DNA of 64,000 bases from Lutibacter sp. HS1-25 (GCF_004121075.1 NZ_RHLN01000005.1:44241-108240); one strand, 5' to 3'; numbered from the stretch's first letter, positions 36,573-44,947 are shown. Program-made: numbers and translations. The notes: generated from the sequence alone by a model not told the origin.

Positions 36573-36621
36573 ACCTACATTATAATGTAGTTGATAAACC
36601 TTAAAACACGTTGTATCTTTA
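36573..36621 (+). promoter_or_regulatory. Promoter with palindromic operator (site B)
   Basis: ACCTACAT (36573-36580), TATA, ATGTAGTT (36585-36592) differs from site A by one arm base. Its end again forms TTG (36591-36593), and TATCTTTA (36614-36621) follows after exactly 20 bp, 27 bp before the ATG at 36648. Confidence 0.7.
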
Positions 36622-36647
36622 TATCATAGAATTTAAACACTTTAGTT

Positions 36648-36971
36648 ATGAAAAAATTAGTATTTATGGCAATAGCCATCGCAATAGGAACTTCAAGCTT
36701 GTTTGCTGCAAGTTTAGACAATCCTCCACATAAAAATTATAGTGATCTAGATAAACATTCTCCATTTGAATCTACTGATAATAAAGCTGATGTAAAAACA
36801 AATAATGATGTAAAAGAAGCGTCTAATACAACAAATTATACCTATGTAGCCAATGATATTCAGCAGTATAATTTAAATTACAACAACAAAGAATTGCTTT
36901 TAGAAGAAATGCGTATGAAAGCAGTAAAAAATTACTATGATATGATGCCAGACATTATATTAAAGGAATAA
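36648..36971 (+). CDS. Small secreted protein, putative regulon member 2
   Basis: The 107-residue protein has a signal peptide (about 1-20, ending LFAAS) and a polar, low-complexity mature part rich in Asn, Asp and Lys, ending in a helical stretch (KELLLEEMRMKAVKNYYDMM). It has no detectable similarity to protein 1 apart from the signal peptide. I do not recognise a family. Its promoter carries the same operator as that of protein 1, and it has its own terminator. Confidence 0.65.
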   Translation: MKKLVFMAIAIAIGTSSLFAASLDNPPHKNYSDLDKHSPFESTDNKADVKTNNDVKEASNTTNYTYVANDIQQYNLNYNNKELLLEEMRMKAVKNYYDMMPDIILKE

Positions 36972-36997
36972 TTAAAATCCTTTATAAAGAAACGAAG

Positions 36998-37028
36998 AAA
37001 CTCAAATCTCATAAGATTTGAGTTTTTT
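36998..37028 (+). terminator. Terminator after secreted protein 2
   Basis: AAACTCAAATCT (36998-37009) pairs perfectly with AGATTTGAGTTT (37014-37025) around CATA, followed by T residues. Confidence 0.85.
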
Positions 37029-37090
37029 TATTTGTAAATTTGCACCAACTTAAAACGCAGATTTAAAATTATACTACATTTGTAGAAATT

Positions 37091-37549
37091 ATGCAGAAAA
37101 ATATCAACATAAAAAATAAAAAAGCTCGTTTTGAATACGAGATTTTAGATAAATATATTGCTGGAATTAAACTTACAGGCACTGAAATTAAATCTATTAG
37201 AGAAAGTAAAGCGCGTATAACCGAAAGTTTTTGCGAGTTTAATGATGAAGGTGAATTGTTTGTAATCAATATGTTTATTGAAGAATATTTATACGGACAT
37301 TCATACAACCACAGTCCTAAAAGCGAAAGAAAATTACTTTTAAATAAAAGTGAATTAAAAAAACTTCAAAAGGAAGTGCAAAATGTTGGTTTAACAATTG
37401 TGCCACTTCGCTTATTTTTAACCGAAAAAGGTTGGGCAAAATTAGAAATAGCACTGTGTCGTGGAAAAAAATTATATGATAAACGCGAAGTAATTAAAGA
37501 TAGAGACAATAAAGTTGATTTGGCTCGTATCAAGAAAAATTTTAATTAA
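37091..37549 (+). CDS. smpB: SsrA-binding protein SmpB
   Basis: The 152-residue protein matches SmpB over its full length: the oligonucleotide-binding barrel with GIKLTGTEIKSIRESKA near residue 30 and the C-terminal basic tail (KLYDKREVIKDRD, then KKNF). It delivers tmRNA to stalled ribosomes. The tmRNA gene is not in this window. A -7 box TAAATTTG lies at 37035-37042. Confidence 0.96.
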   Translation: MQKNINIKNKKARFEYEILDKYIAGIKLTGTEIKSIRESKARITESFCEFNDEGELFVINMFIEEYLYGHSYNHSPKSERKLLLNKSELKKLQKEVQNVGLTIVPLRLFLTEKGWAKLEIALCRGKKLYDKREVIKDRDNKVDLARIKKNFN

Positions 37550-37552
37550 TAA

Positions 37553-38461
37553 ATGATTTTAGCAACCTATTTAAAACTTGTTAGATGGAAAAATTTGTTG
37601 CTCATAGTTTATGTTTTTTTAATTTTTAAATTACTTCTATTCAAATCATTACATTTAAAAACAATCCTTTCAACGCTAGATTTTACATTGTTGCTTAGCG
37701 CTGTTTTATGCATTACAGCTGCTGGTTATATTATCAATGATATTTTTGATGTAAAGTGCGATGTGATTAACAAACCTAAAAAAACTATTGTTTCCAAAAC
37801 AATTACCATTGAAACTGCCAAGCAATGGTATAAAACAACAAATATTACAGGTGTTTTATTAGGCGTTTTATTATGTCTTAAAATTGAAAAACCCTCCTAC
37901 GCATTCATCTTTTTTGTGAGTCCGCTACTACTCTACTTTTATTCAAAAAAAATAAAATCAAAACCTCTTTTAGGTAATTTATTGGTCTCTGGTTTAACTG
38001 CCATTAGTGTTGTTATTTTGCCTTTTTTTGATCTTGATTTTTCAATTAAAACCAACAATCTAGTTATAACAACACAACTCTTAACTTCATTGTTTATTTT
38101 TGCATTTGGTTTAAATTTAATACGTGAACTACTTAAAGATATAGAAGATATAAATGGAGATTATAGTTTAAAAATGAATACATTACCCATTGTTATTGGT
38201 CGTGTTAGAACCCGAAATTTTGCTTTTGTACTTACCCTGTTTTTAATTGTATTTTTAATCTATATCATTATTAAATACAACCAAATATACCATTTTACAA
38301 TATTGTACACTTTCTTTTTTGTACTTGCCCCGCTGTCTTATTTTATCGTAAAATTAAAATCAGCCAAGAAAAAAAAGCAGTATCACAATTTAAGTACTTT
38401 ACTTAAAATCATTATGTTTTTAGGAATCAGTTCATTAATCATTTTTTCAATTACCATTTAA
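37553..38461 (+). CDS. UbiA-family prenyltransferase
   Basis: The 302-residue membrane protein has eight to nine helices and the two aspartate-rich motifs that bind the prenyl diphosphate: NDIFDVKCDVINKP (about 62-75) and KDIEDINGDY (about 197-206). In Bacteroidota, proteins of this type are annotated as geranylgeranylglycerol-phosphate geranylgeranyltransferase or menaquinone-related; the substrate remains open. It starts 3 bp after smpB and ends 1 bp before maf, so the three are an operon. Confidence 0.85.
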   Translation: MILATYLKLVRWKNLLLIVYVFLIFKLLLFKSLHLKTILSTLDFTLLLSAVLCITAAGYIINDIFDVKCDVINKPKKTIVSKTITIETAKQWYKTTNITGVLLGVLLCLKIEKPSYAFIFFVSPLLLYFYSKKIKSKPLLGNLLVSGLTAISVVILPFFDLDFSIKTNNLVITTQLLTSLFIFAFGLNLIRELLKDIEDINGDYSLKMNTLPIVIGRVRTRNFAFVLTLFLIVFLIYIIIKYNQIYHFTILYTFFFVLAPLSYFIVKLKSAKKKKQYHNLSTLLKIIMFLGISSLIIFSITI

Positions 38462-38462
38462 A

Positions 38463-39044
38463 ATGCTTTCACAAAAATTTAAAAATACCAATGTTAACTT
38501 AGCTTCTGGATCGCCAAGAAGACAAGAATTATTTAAAGAATTAGGACTTCATTTTTCAATAAAAGTAAAACCTGTTGATGAAATTTACCCTTCAAACTTA
38601 AAAGCTTCAGAAATAACAGACTATCTGGCTGTTTTAAAAGCCAGTGCTTTTGACAACGAATTGAACGACAATGATTTAATTATCACTTCAGATACCATTG
38701 TTTGGCACAATAACAAAGCGCTTGAAAAACCAAAAGATAAGGATGATGCAATTGCTATGCTGCTTAAATTGTCTGATAGCAACCACGAAGTAATAACTTC
38801 TGTTTGTTTAAAAACAAAAACCAAACAAGTTGTGTTTTCTGACGTTACAATTGTTTATTTTAACAAATTAACTGTTGAAGAAATTAATTATTATGTTGAA
38901 AATTACCGCCCGTTTGACAAAGCTGGAGCCTACGGAATACAAGAATGGATAGGTTTTATAGGGGTTGAAAAGATTGTTGGTAGTTACTTTAATGTAATGG
39001 GTTTCCCTGTTCATAAACTTTATCAAGAATTGTTGAAATTCTAG
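38463..39044 (+). CDS. maf: Maf-family nucleotide pyrophosphatase
   Basis: The 193-residue protein has the Maf signature LASGSPRRQELFKELG near the N terminus and the catalytic Asp in ITSDTIVW. Maf proteins hydrolyse dTTP, UTP or modified nucleotides to the monophosphate and act as house-cleaning enzymes. It is the last gene of the smpB-ubiA-maf unit. Confidence 0.93.
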   Translation: MLSQKFKNTNVNLASGSPRRQELFKELGLHFSIKVKPVDEIYPSNLKASEITDYLAVLKASAFDNELNDNDLIITSDTIVWHNNKALEKPKDKDDAIAMLLKLSDSNHEVITSVCLKTKTKQVVFSDVTIVYFNKLTVEEINYYVENYRPFDKAGAYGIQEWIGFIGVEKIVGSYFNVMGFPVHKLYQELLKF

Positions 39045-39100
39045 GATTTACTCAATAAATATCACTATTTTTGACCGTTTTTTAAATAATAAAGTTAAGA

Positions 39101-40054
39101 ATGAAAAAATACACTTTTACAGAGAAAAAAGATACCCGATCAGGATTTGGTGCTGGATTAGCAGAATTAGGAAGAACCAACCCAAATGTGGTTGCCTTAT
39201 GTGCCGATTTAATTGGTTCATTAAAAATGGAGAAATTTATTGAAGAAAACCCAGAACGCTTTTTTCAAATAGGTATTGCTGAAGCCAATATGATTGGTAT
39301 TGCAGCAGGACTTACAATTGGTGGTAAAATTCCTTTTACAGGTACATTTGCTAACTTTTCTACCGGTAGAGTTTACGATCAAATTCGTCAATCTGTTGCC
39401 TATTCTGATAAAAATGTAAAAATATGTGCTTCTCACGCTGGTTTAACCTTGGGTGAAGATGGTGCTACACATCAAATATTAGAAGATATTGGGTTGATGA
39501 AAATGTTACCTGGTATGACAGTAATTAACACTTGTGATTACAACCAAACAAAAGCTGCAACCATTGCAATTGCTGATCACCACGGACCTGTATATTTGCG
39601 TTTTGGTCGCCCAGTTGTACCTGTGTTTATGCCAGACAATCAAAAATTTGAAATTGGAAAAGCCATTAAGTTAACCGAAGGAACTGACGTAACTATTGTT
39701 GCAACCGGACATTTGGTTTGGGAGGCTTTACAAGCTAGCGAACAATTAGAAGCTATGGGAATTAGTGCTGAAGTTATCAATATTCACACAATCAAACCTT
39801 TAGACGAAGAAGCTATTTTAAAATCTGTTTCAAAAACAGGTTGTATTGTAACTGCTGAAGAACACAATATTATTGGTGGTTTGGGCGAAAGTGTTTCTAG
39901 AGTATTGGTTCAAAATAATTTAGTTCCTCAAGAATTTGTTGCTGTAAACGATAGTTTTGGTGAATCTGGAACGCCAGCTCAATTAATGGAAAAATACAAA
40001 TTAAATGACAAAGCCATTGTTGAAGCTGTTCAAAAAGTAATAAAAAGAAAATAA
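39101..40054 (+). CDS. Transketolase, C-terminal half (split enzyme)
   Basis: The 317-residue protein covers the pyrimidine-binding and C-terminal domains of transketolase (IGIAEANMIGIAAGL with the ThDP-activating Glu, FANFSTGRVYDQIR, then EEHNIIGGLGESV). Many Bacteroidota encode transketolase as two genes. The N-terminal half usually lies directly upstream; here the upstream gene is maf, so the partner must be elsewhere. A -7 box TATTTTTG is at 39066-39073, and a terminator follows. Confidence 0.9.
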   Translation: MKKYTFTEKKDTRSGFGAGLAELGRTNPNVVALCADLIGSLKMEKFIEENPERFFQIGIAEANMIGIAAGLTIGGKIPFTGTFANFSTGRVYDQIRQSVAYSDKNVKICASHAGLTLGEDGATHQILEDIGLMKMLPGMTVINTCDYNQTKAATIAIADHHGPVYLRFGRPVVPVFMPDNQKFEIGKAIKLTEGTDVTIVATGHLVWEALQASEQLEAMGISAEVINIHTIKPLDEEAILKSVSKTGCIVTAEEHNIIGGLGESVSRVLVQNNLVPQEFVAVNDSFGESGTPAQLMEKYKLNDKAIVEAVQKVIKRK

Positions 40055-40071
40055 TTTTTTTACAATTATAT

Positions 40072-40104
40072 AAAAGCCATCTGAAAATTTAGATGGCTTT
40101 TTTT
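40072..40104 (+). terminator. Terminator after the transketolase half
   Basis: GCCATCT (40076-40082) pairs with AGATGGC (40091-40097), extended by A-T pairs, and a T tract follows. Confidence 0.85.
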
Positions 40105-40159
40105 TTGAATGTAATTGCTAATTTTAGTATTTTTAAAAAATAAATATTTAAAAATAACT

Positions 40160-40777
40160 ATGCAAAAAAGATTTCTAACTTCTCTAATACTATTTTTAAT
40201 CTTTACAACCAGTATCAATGCTCAAAAAACAGGCTGGGGTTTAACAGGGAGTTTAATTTACGCATCAAATGGTAAATTAATTGATGAAGCTACAAATGTA
40301 CTTGATAAACGAGGTAAAGGTGGAACTGGATTTAATGTTGGTGTTTTTGGAAATTTAAATCTAGGTGCCGTGTACATACGCCCAAAATTAGTTTACAGTC
40401 AAACCAATAGCAACTACAATATTGACAACAGTACTTCTTCAGATTTTCGACAAAAAAGTTTTGATTTACCCGTATTGGTTGGTATTAAAATTATAAAACC
40501 GATTAGTTTTGTTGTGGGTCCTGCATTTAAATACATTATAAACAGCGGTTTAGAAAATGTAAAATATAAAAATATTGAACAAGAAGCTACCGTAGGTTTA
40601 AATATTGGTTTAGCGTTAATTTTAGGTAGAATTGGCCTTGATTTAATTTACGATCGTGGATTTACTAAAAATGAAGCTACTTTTATTGACAATAATACAG
40701 AATCTTCATTTAAACTTGATACAACACCTAACCAGTTAATAGTAAGTTTATCTTATAAATTTGGACATAAAAAATAA
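40160..40777 (+). CDS. Outer membrane beta-barrel protein
   Basis: The start is set at the ATG at 40160 because it gives a proper signal peptide (MQKRFLTSLILFLIFTTSINAQ). The open frame reaches further back only through non-ATG codons. The mature part of about 184 residues is made of alternating strands ending in ...LIVSLSYKFGHKK, typical of small eight-stranded porin-like barrels in Bacteroidota. Function is unknown. It is a single gene facing the CIA30 gene. Confidence 0.82.
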   Translation: MQKRFLTSLILFLIFTTSINAQKTGWGLTGSLIYASNGKLIDEATNVLDKRGKGGTGFNVGVFGNLNLGAVYIRPKLVYSQTNSNYNIDNSTSSDFRQKSFDLPVLVGIKIIKPISFVVGPAFKYIINSGLENVKYKNIEQEATVGLNIGLALILGRIGLDLIYDRGFTKNEATFIDNNTESSFKLDTTPNQLIVSLSYKFGHKK

Positions 40778-40787
40778 TAAGATTGCA

Positions 40788-41315
40788 TTATTCTAAAGTA
40801 ATAATGTCTACAATTAGTTTAAACGATTCGTTTTTTTTATTGCCAATCAAAAAACCAATTTCTTCCAATTTATTTGAAGAGAAATTAGGAATGTTTAATT
40901 TCTGACCTCTAAATACAGGCTGTAACTCTGAGAGAAAAATTTCTATTGTTTGCCATTCCCCAGTGGTTTTGAATGTTTTTTTGTATGATTCTTGTGAGTT
41001 TTTATTAGATTTTGTTCTAAACTGATATTCTTTTCCGTCTCCCTTCAATCTTAAAATTATCTTTTTATAGCCTTCAATATTTTTTTCATCAAATCTGTAA
41101 CGTAAAAATGAAAATCCACCATTGTTTTCTAAAGAAACATTTCCTGCAAAAACACCATATCCTTCTTCATTTAAATAAAATTCACTTGTAGAGCGACCTC
41201 CCATCACCACATCATTAACCAACCTCCAATCAGAAATATTACTTGACTTGTTGAAATCAAAAATGAGCATATTATTACTTATTATCATTGTCATTATTAT
41301 AAATTTTGTAAGCAT
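40788..41315 (-). CDS. CIA30-family protein
   Basis: The 175-residue protein has the CIA30 beta-sandwich, seen in WRLVNDVVMGGRSTSEF and the late segment LNIPNFSSNKLEEIGFLIGNK. The N-terminal 15 residues are hydrophobic and may be a signal, or translation may begin at a later Met. Homologues assist complex I assembly in eukaryotes; in bacteria the role is unknown. It is the last gene of the long minus-strand operon that begins with the pterin synthase gene at 44818. Confidence 0.82.
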   Translation of the reverse strand: MLTKFIIMTMIISNNMLIFDFNKSSNISDWRLVNDVVMGGRSTSEFYLNEEGYGVFAGNVSLENNGGFSFLRYRFDEKNIEGYKKIILRLKGDGKEYQFRTKSNKNSQESYKKTFKTTGEWQTIEIFLSELQPVFRGQKLNIPNFSSNKLEEIGFLIGNKKNESFKLIVDIITLE

Positions 41316-41319
41316 TTAT

Positions 41320-41802
41320 TTATGTTAGTTTACCAAACAACTCAACCAATTTTTGAGTTCTATAGTTAAATATTTCTGTTAATTTTGGTTTTACAAGTAT
41401 AGGGTGCACCAATCTGCCAATAAAACCAAACGGAACTTTATAATCTATAATATCTTCCATTTCAACACCTCCTTCAATAGGTTTTATAAAATGTTTATGA
41501 TGCCATAAAGCATAAGGCCCAAACCGTTGTTCGTCAACAAAATACTGTTTGTCAACTACTTGTGTAATTTCGGTAACCCAATTGGTTTTAATTCCAAAAA
41601 CAGGTGTTACTATATATTGAATAATTTGCCCAGCAAACATTGGTTTGTCAGCTCCAGAAATAATATCAAAACTCATATAATTAGGCGTTATGGTTTTTAA
41701 ATTTTTTGGATTAGATAAAAATTCCCAAGCCTGATCTACAGAAATTGGTAATTTTTGTTTTGAAGACAAACGATAAACAATTCCTTTTGATGAAAATTCC
41801 AT
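41320..41802 (-). CDS. SRPBCC-family (START-like) protein
   Basis: The 160-residue protein has the START/Bet v 1-like fold with the opening VYRLSSKQKLPISVDQAWEFLSNPKNLKTITP. It probably binds a hydrophobic ligand; members of this group accompany photolyase and carotenoid genes in many bacteria. It lies 4 bp from its neighbours in the pterin-gpx-tspO operon. Confidence 0.82.
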   Translation of the reverse strand: MEFSSKGIVYRLSSKQKLPISVDQAWEFLSNPKNLKTITPNYMSFDIISGADKPMFAGQIIQYIVTPVFGIKTNWVTEITQVVDKQYFVDEQRFGPYALWHHKHFIKPIEGGVEMEDIIDYKVPFGFIGRLVHPILVKPKLTEIFNYRTQKLVELFGKLT

Positions 41803-41806
41803 TATT

Positions 41807-42268
41807 TTAATTTTTTATATATGAATAAGCGTTCAAACTAATTGCAACTAGCAGCCACAAAAAATAAGGAACTATTAAAAGTGATTTTAAACCCATTTCA
41901 GAAAGAAAGCTGAACAAATAATAACCAACCAAAACGGTAAGTAAAATAATTATTATGAGTGCAAAACCCATTTGATGCTGATTAAAAAACACAAAATTCC
42001 ACGAGACATTTAAAACAAATTGAACTATAAATAACAGCCAAAAAACATTGCTTTGTTTTAAGTTTACCAAATAAGATAAGTATATTGAAAAACAAACCAT
42101 GATGGTTGTCCAAGCAACTCCAAAAACCCATCCTGGTGGTGTCCAAGGCGCTTTGTTTAGTGCTATATACCAATTTGAAGTAGGACCGTTGTTCATAAGC
42201 CAGCTACCAATACCCAGCGCTGAAAAGTTTAACAATAAAAATAATAAGATCCACACAAAATGCTTCAT
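41807..42268 (-). CDS. tspO: TspO/MBR-family membrane protein
   Basis: The 153-residue protein has five membrane helices and the signature PPGWVFGVAWT, plus WNFVFF and KAPWTPP. TspO binds porphyrins and is known in Rhodobacter to control photosynthesis and carotenoid genes in response to light and oxygen. Its place in an operon with a photoprotective theme fits that. Confidence 0.92.
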   Translation of the reverse strand: MKHFVWILLFLLLNFSALGIGSWLMNNGPTSNWYIALNKAPWTPPGWVFGVAWTTIMVCFSIYLSYLVNLKQSNVFWLLFIVQFVLNVSWNFVFFNQHQMGFALIIIILLTVLVGYYLFSFLSEMGLKSLLIVPYFLWLLVAISLNAYSYIKN

Positions 42269-42272
42269 TAGA

Positions 42273-42824
42273 TTAGAGTTGTTTTGTTATTTTTTCACTC
42301 ATTGGGTTAACCAAAGAACCAAAATTAGCTATGTAATTTCCGTTTTCATCCAATAAATACTTTTCAAAATTCCAGGAAACCGAACTATTTTCAACGCCAT
42401 TTAATTCTTTGTCTGTAAGCCATTTATAAATAGGATGCTGATTTTGACCTTTAACATCAACCTTTTCTGTCATTAAAAATGTAACCCCATAATTAACCTG
42501 ACAAAAAGATTGAATTTCAACCAGCGTGCCTGGTTCTTGACCACCAAATTGGTTACAAGGCACACCTATAATAACCAACTTATCTTTGTACTGCTCGTGT
42601 AGTTTTTGTAAATCGGCATACTGTTTTGTAAACCCACATTCTGATGCAGTATTTACAATCAATATTTTTTTGCCTTTAAAAGCAGCTAAATCTATTTTTT
42701 TACCAGTAATACTTTTAATAGGAATAGTGTAAATTGAAGTTTTCATAGAATTTGAATTATCTGTTGTTAATGTTGTTGAAAAAAACAAGCTAAACACAAT
42801 AGTTGTTATTGCGATTGATTTCAT
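42273..42824 (-). CDS. Glutathione peroxidase-family thiol peroxidase
   Basis: The 183-residue protein has an N-terminal signal-like segment (about 1-22) and the peroxidase motif NTASECGFTKQY with Cys at about 63. It also has VPCNQFGGQEPG and the late WNFEKYLLDENG with the active-site Trp. It is a Cys-type enzyme that probably uses thioredoxin. The signal suggests export to the periplasm. It belongs to the minus-strand operon with tspO and folE. Confidence 0.9.
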   Translation of the reverse strand: MKSIAITTIVFSLFFSTTLTTDNSNSMKTSIYTIPIKSITGKKIDLAAFKGKKILIVNTASECGFTKQYADLQKLHEQYKDKLVIIGVPCNQFGGQEPGTLVEIQSFCQVNYGVTFLMTEKVDVKGQNQHPIYKWLTDKELNGVENSSVSWNFEKYLLDENGNYIANFGSLVNPMSEKITKQL

Positions 42825-42829
42825 ATAAA

Positions 42830-43513
42830 TTATATTTTAAAAGTTACAATACCACAATCTAAAGTTATGATTTGTCCAGACATTGATCCCGATTGTTGTG
42901 AAATTAAAAAATCAGCCATCGCAGCAACTTCCTGTGGTATTAAATATTTTTTTAAAGGGTGACGTTCTGTTATTGTTTCTTTCATAGCATCATTTCTTAA
43001 TAATTTTTCAGCCAAACTTGTGTCTGTAATTGTTGGTGCAATGGCATTGATCCTAATCTTAGGAGCCAATTCAGCACCCAATGATTTTACAAGTCCTTCA
43101 ACAGCAGATTTTGAAGATGCAATACTGGTATGAAACGGCATTCCTAATTTAGTTGCAACCGTACTAAAAAGCAATATACTTGCATTGTTAGCGTCTTTTA
43201 ATTTTGGCAAATATTTCTGAATTGCTTTAACGGCTCCTAAAAAATTAATCTCAAAATCATACTGAAAATCTGCTATTTTAAATCTTGAAAACGGCTTTAA
43301 ATTGATGCTTCCCGGACAGTAAATTAAGCTGTCAACTTCATCTAAATCAGGCAATTCATCACTTAAAATATCACAGTTATAATGTACTAAATTTTTGTGA
43401 ATAATTGAAGGTTTTGACCGACTTATATTTACAACTTTGTGTGAATCAAGTTGATTGATTAAAATAGCCTCACCTATACCCTTACTTCCGCCAATAATAA
43501 CAATTGTCTTCAT
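42830..43513 (-). CDS. SDR-family protein of the pterin/light operon
   Basis: The 227-residue protein has the cofactor motif GGSKGIG at 8-14 and the usual SDR fold. The catalytic YxxxK position reads IASSK (HTSIASSKSAVEGL), so the tyrosine is missing. Such variants are common in SDR genes found with folE and photolyase in light-induced loci. Sepiapterin-reductase-like action on pterins is a possibility given the neighbouring PTPS and FolE genes, but the lost Tyr argues for caution. Confidence 0.82.
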   Translation of the reverse strand: MKTIVIIGGSKGIGEAILINQLDSHKVVNISRSKPSIIHKNLVHYNCDILSDELPDLDEVDSLIYCPGSINLKPFSRFKIADFQYDFEINFLGAVKAIQKYLPKLKDANNASILLFSTVATKLGMPFHTSIASSKSAVEGLVKSLGAELAPKIRINAIAPTITDTSLAEKLLRNDAMKETITERHPLKKYLIPQEVAAMADFLISQQSGSMSGQIITLDCGIVTFKI

Positions 43514-43515
43514 TT

Positions 43516-43737
43516 TTACACCCTTACTGTTATAAGCAGTCTTTTCTCGGCCTTCTTTTTAATAATCGTCAATCGCTTCATCAAATCCATTAAACTCGGA
43601 TTTTTTGTTTTTTTATAAATTTCATTAATTCCCAATATAAGCGCCTTTACTTCTTTTGAAGCAATAATGCGTTCGTTGGTTGTTTTTAATGAAATTTTAC
43701 GTTGCTCAAATTCCAATGCTTTTTCTACTAAATCCAT
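43516..43737 (-). CDS. Small hypothetical protein between SDR and folE
   Basis: The 73-residue protein is highly charged and helical, with no cysteine or signal peptide. I do not recognise a family. It begins 3 bp after folE and ends 2 bp before the SDR gene, so it is translated as part of the operon. The last residues LLITVRV are hydrophobic. Confidence 0.65.
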   Translation of the reverse strand: MDLVEKALEFEQRKISLKTTNERIIASKEVKALILGINEIYKKTKNPSLMDLMKRLTIIKKKAEKRLLITVRV

Positions 43738-43740
43738 TTT

Positions 43741-44442
43741 TTATAAATTTAAATAATTATGTAATTCAACAATTTTTTCAGGCTTGTTAAATGCGCCTCC
43801 ATAATAACTGGTTACGGTTGCAGACGAATCATCTTTTATACCTCTTGAAGCTACACACAAATGCTTTGCATCAATAATCACTGCAATATCTTCCGTTTCT
43901 AAAACTTCAGCCAATTCTCTTGCAATTTGGTTGGTTAAACGCTCTTGCACTTGTGGTCTGTTTGCAAAATACTGTACAATTCTATTTATTTTTGAAAGTC
44001 CAATTACTTTACCCGATGAGATATAAGCAACATGTACTTTTCCAAAAATTGGCACAAAATGATGCTCGCAATTTGAATAAAACTGAATGTTTTTTTCAAC
44101 CAGCATTTGATTGTATTGATATTTATTGTCAAACAAGGCTATTTTTGGCTTGTTAGCCGGATTTAATCCTGAAAAAATTTCATCAATATACATTTTTGCA
44201 ACCCTTTCCGGAGTTCCTTTTAAAGAATCATCGGTTAAATCCAGTCCCATTACCTGCATTATTTGAGCAAATAAATCGGATATTTTTTCTTTTTTTTCAT
44301 CATCACTTAACAAAAATGCATCCTGGTTTAAAGGTGTTTCAATTCCTGTATATAAATGATCATCTCCTATTTCATCAAACGAAAAACCGTTTAATTTATT
44401 TCCGTTAATAGGGAAATTCAACAAAGTTTCTAGGTGTTTCAT
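43741..44442 (-). CDS. folE: GTP cyclohydrolase I
   Basis: The 233-residue protein makes dihydroneopterin triphosphate from GTP. Zinc ligands and active-site residues are seen in NCEHHFVPIFGKVHVAYI (Cys and His), LSKINRIVQYFA and CVASRGI. Its start overlaps the end of the pterin synthase gene by 38 nt, so the two are translationally coupled. Together they could feed folate or a tetrahydropterin cofactor; in LitR-type light regulons, folE is thought to supply pterin or folate chromophores for photolyase and cryptochrome. Confidence 0.95.
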   Translation of the reverse strand: MKHLETLLNFPINGNKLNGFSFDEIGDDHLYTGIETPLNQDAFLLSDDEKKEKISDLFAQIMQVMGLDLTDDSLKGTPERVAKMYIDEIFSGLNPANKPKIALFDNKYQYNQMLVEKNIQFYSNCEHHFVPIFGKVHVAYISSGKVIGLSKINRIVQYFANRPQVQERLTNQIARELAEVLETEDIAVIIDAKHLCVASRGIKDDSSATVTSYYGGAFNKPEKIVELHNYLNL

Positions 44443-44818
44443 AAAGCTTAATTTTTAGTTCGTATTTTTCCTCTAATAGAGGTCTTAAAATCATATAAAT
44501 TACCATAGCAATATTTTCTACTGTTGGATTTAATACTTTAAATTCTTCAACATCAAGATTTAAATTTTTATGGTCAAATTTCTCAAGAATATTTACTTTA
44601 ATAATGTCTGATAATATTTTTGTATCAATAACATAACCTGTATCTTCTTGAATTTCTCCAATAATTTTCACTTCAAGTTCATAATTATGACCGTGGAAAT
44701 TAGGATTGTTGCATTTACCAAATACTTCCGTATTTTTTTCGTCAGACCACCTATTGTTGTGCAATCTGTGAGCAGCATTAAAATGTTCTTTTCTGGTAAC
44801 AGCTGATTTGTGATTCAT
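44405..44818 (-). CDS. 6-pyruvoyl-tetrahydropterin synthase/QueD family protein
   Basis: The 137-residue protein has the zinc-binding histidines in HFNAAHRL and FHGHNYELEV, and the catalytic Cys in GKCNNPNFHGH. The family either makes 6-carboxytetrahydropterin (QueD) or pyruvoyl tetrahydropterin (PTPS); the length and overlap with folE do not settle which. It is the first gene of the minus-strand operon and has an operator-like palindrome at 44825-44854, only 6 nt before its ATG. Confidence 0.9.
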   Translation of the reverse strand: MNHKSAVTRKEHFNAAHRLHNNRWSDEKNTEVFGKCNNPNFHGHNYELEVKIIGEIQEDTGYVIDTKILSDIIKVNILEKFDHKNLNLDVEEFKVLNPTVENIAMVIYMILRPLLEEKYELKIKLYETPRNFVEFPY

Positions 44819-44824
44819 TATTTT

Positions 44825-44854
44825 TGTTTAATTATTTCTACACAATATTAAACA
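44825..44854. promoter_or_regulatory. CarH/LitR-type operator candidate P1
   Basis: TGTTTAAT (44825-44832), 14 bp, ATTAAACA (44847-44854): both arms are perfect. It ends 6 nt before the pterin synthase start codon. On the minus strand TAATATTG at 44850-44843, a near -7 box, lies inside it, so a bound protein would repress. Confidence 0.6.
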
Positions 44855-44947
44855 TTATTATCGTTAATAAAAAACTTTAGCTATCTATTTTATTTATATC
44901 TTAATAAGTATTAACTATGAAGAGTAATTTGGATTATAGTTTTATTT

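Noticed and set aside
37074..37085. CTACA-TT-TGTAG palindrome before smpB, as a fourth site of the LuxR-type regulator
   Set aside because: The two arms are 2 bp apart where the other sites have 4 bp between longer arms, and it lies downstream of the predicted smpB -7 box, not next to a -33 element.
44405..44442. Fusion or frameshift between the pterin synthase and folE genes
   Set aside because: Both reading frames are intact and each protein is complete, so the 38-nt overlap is ordinary translational coupling.
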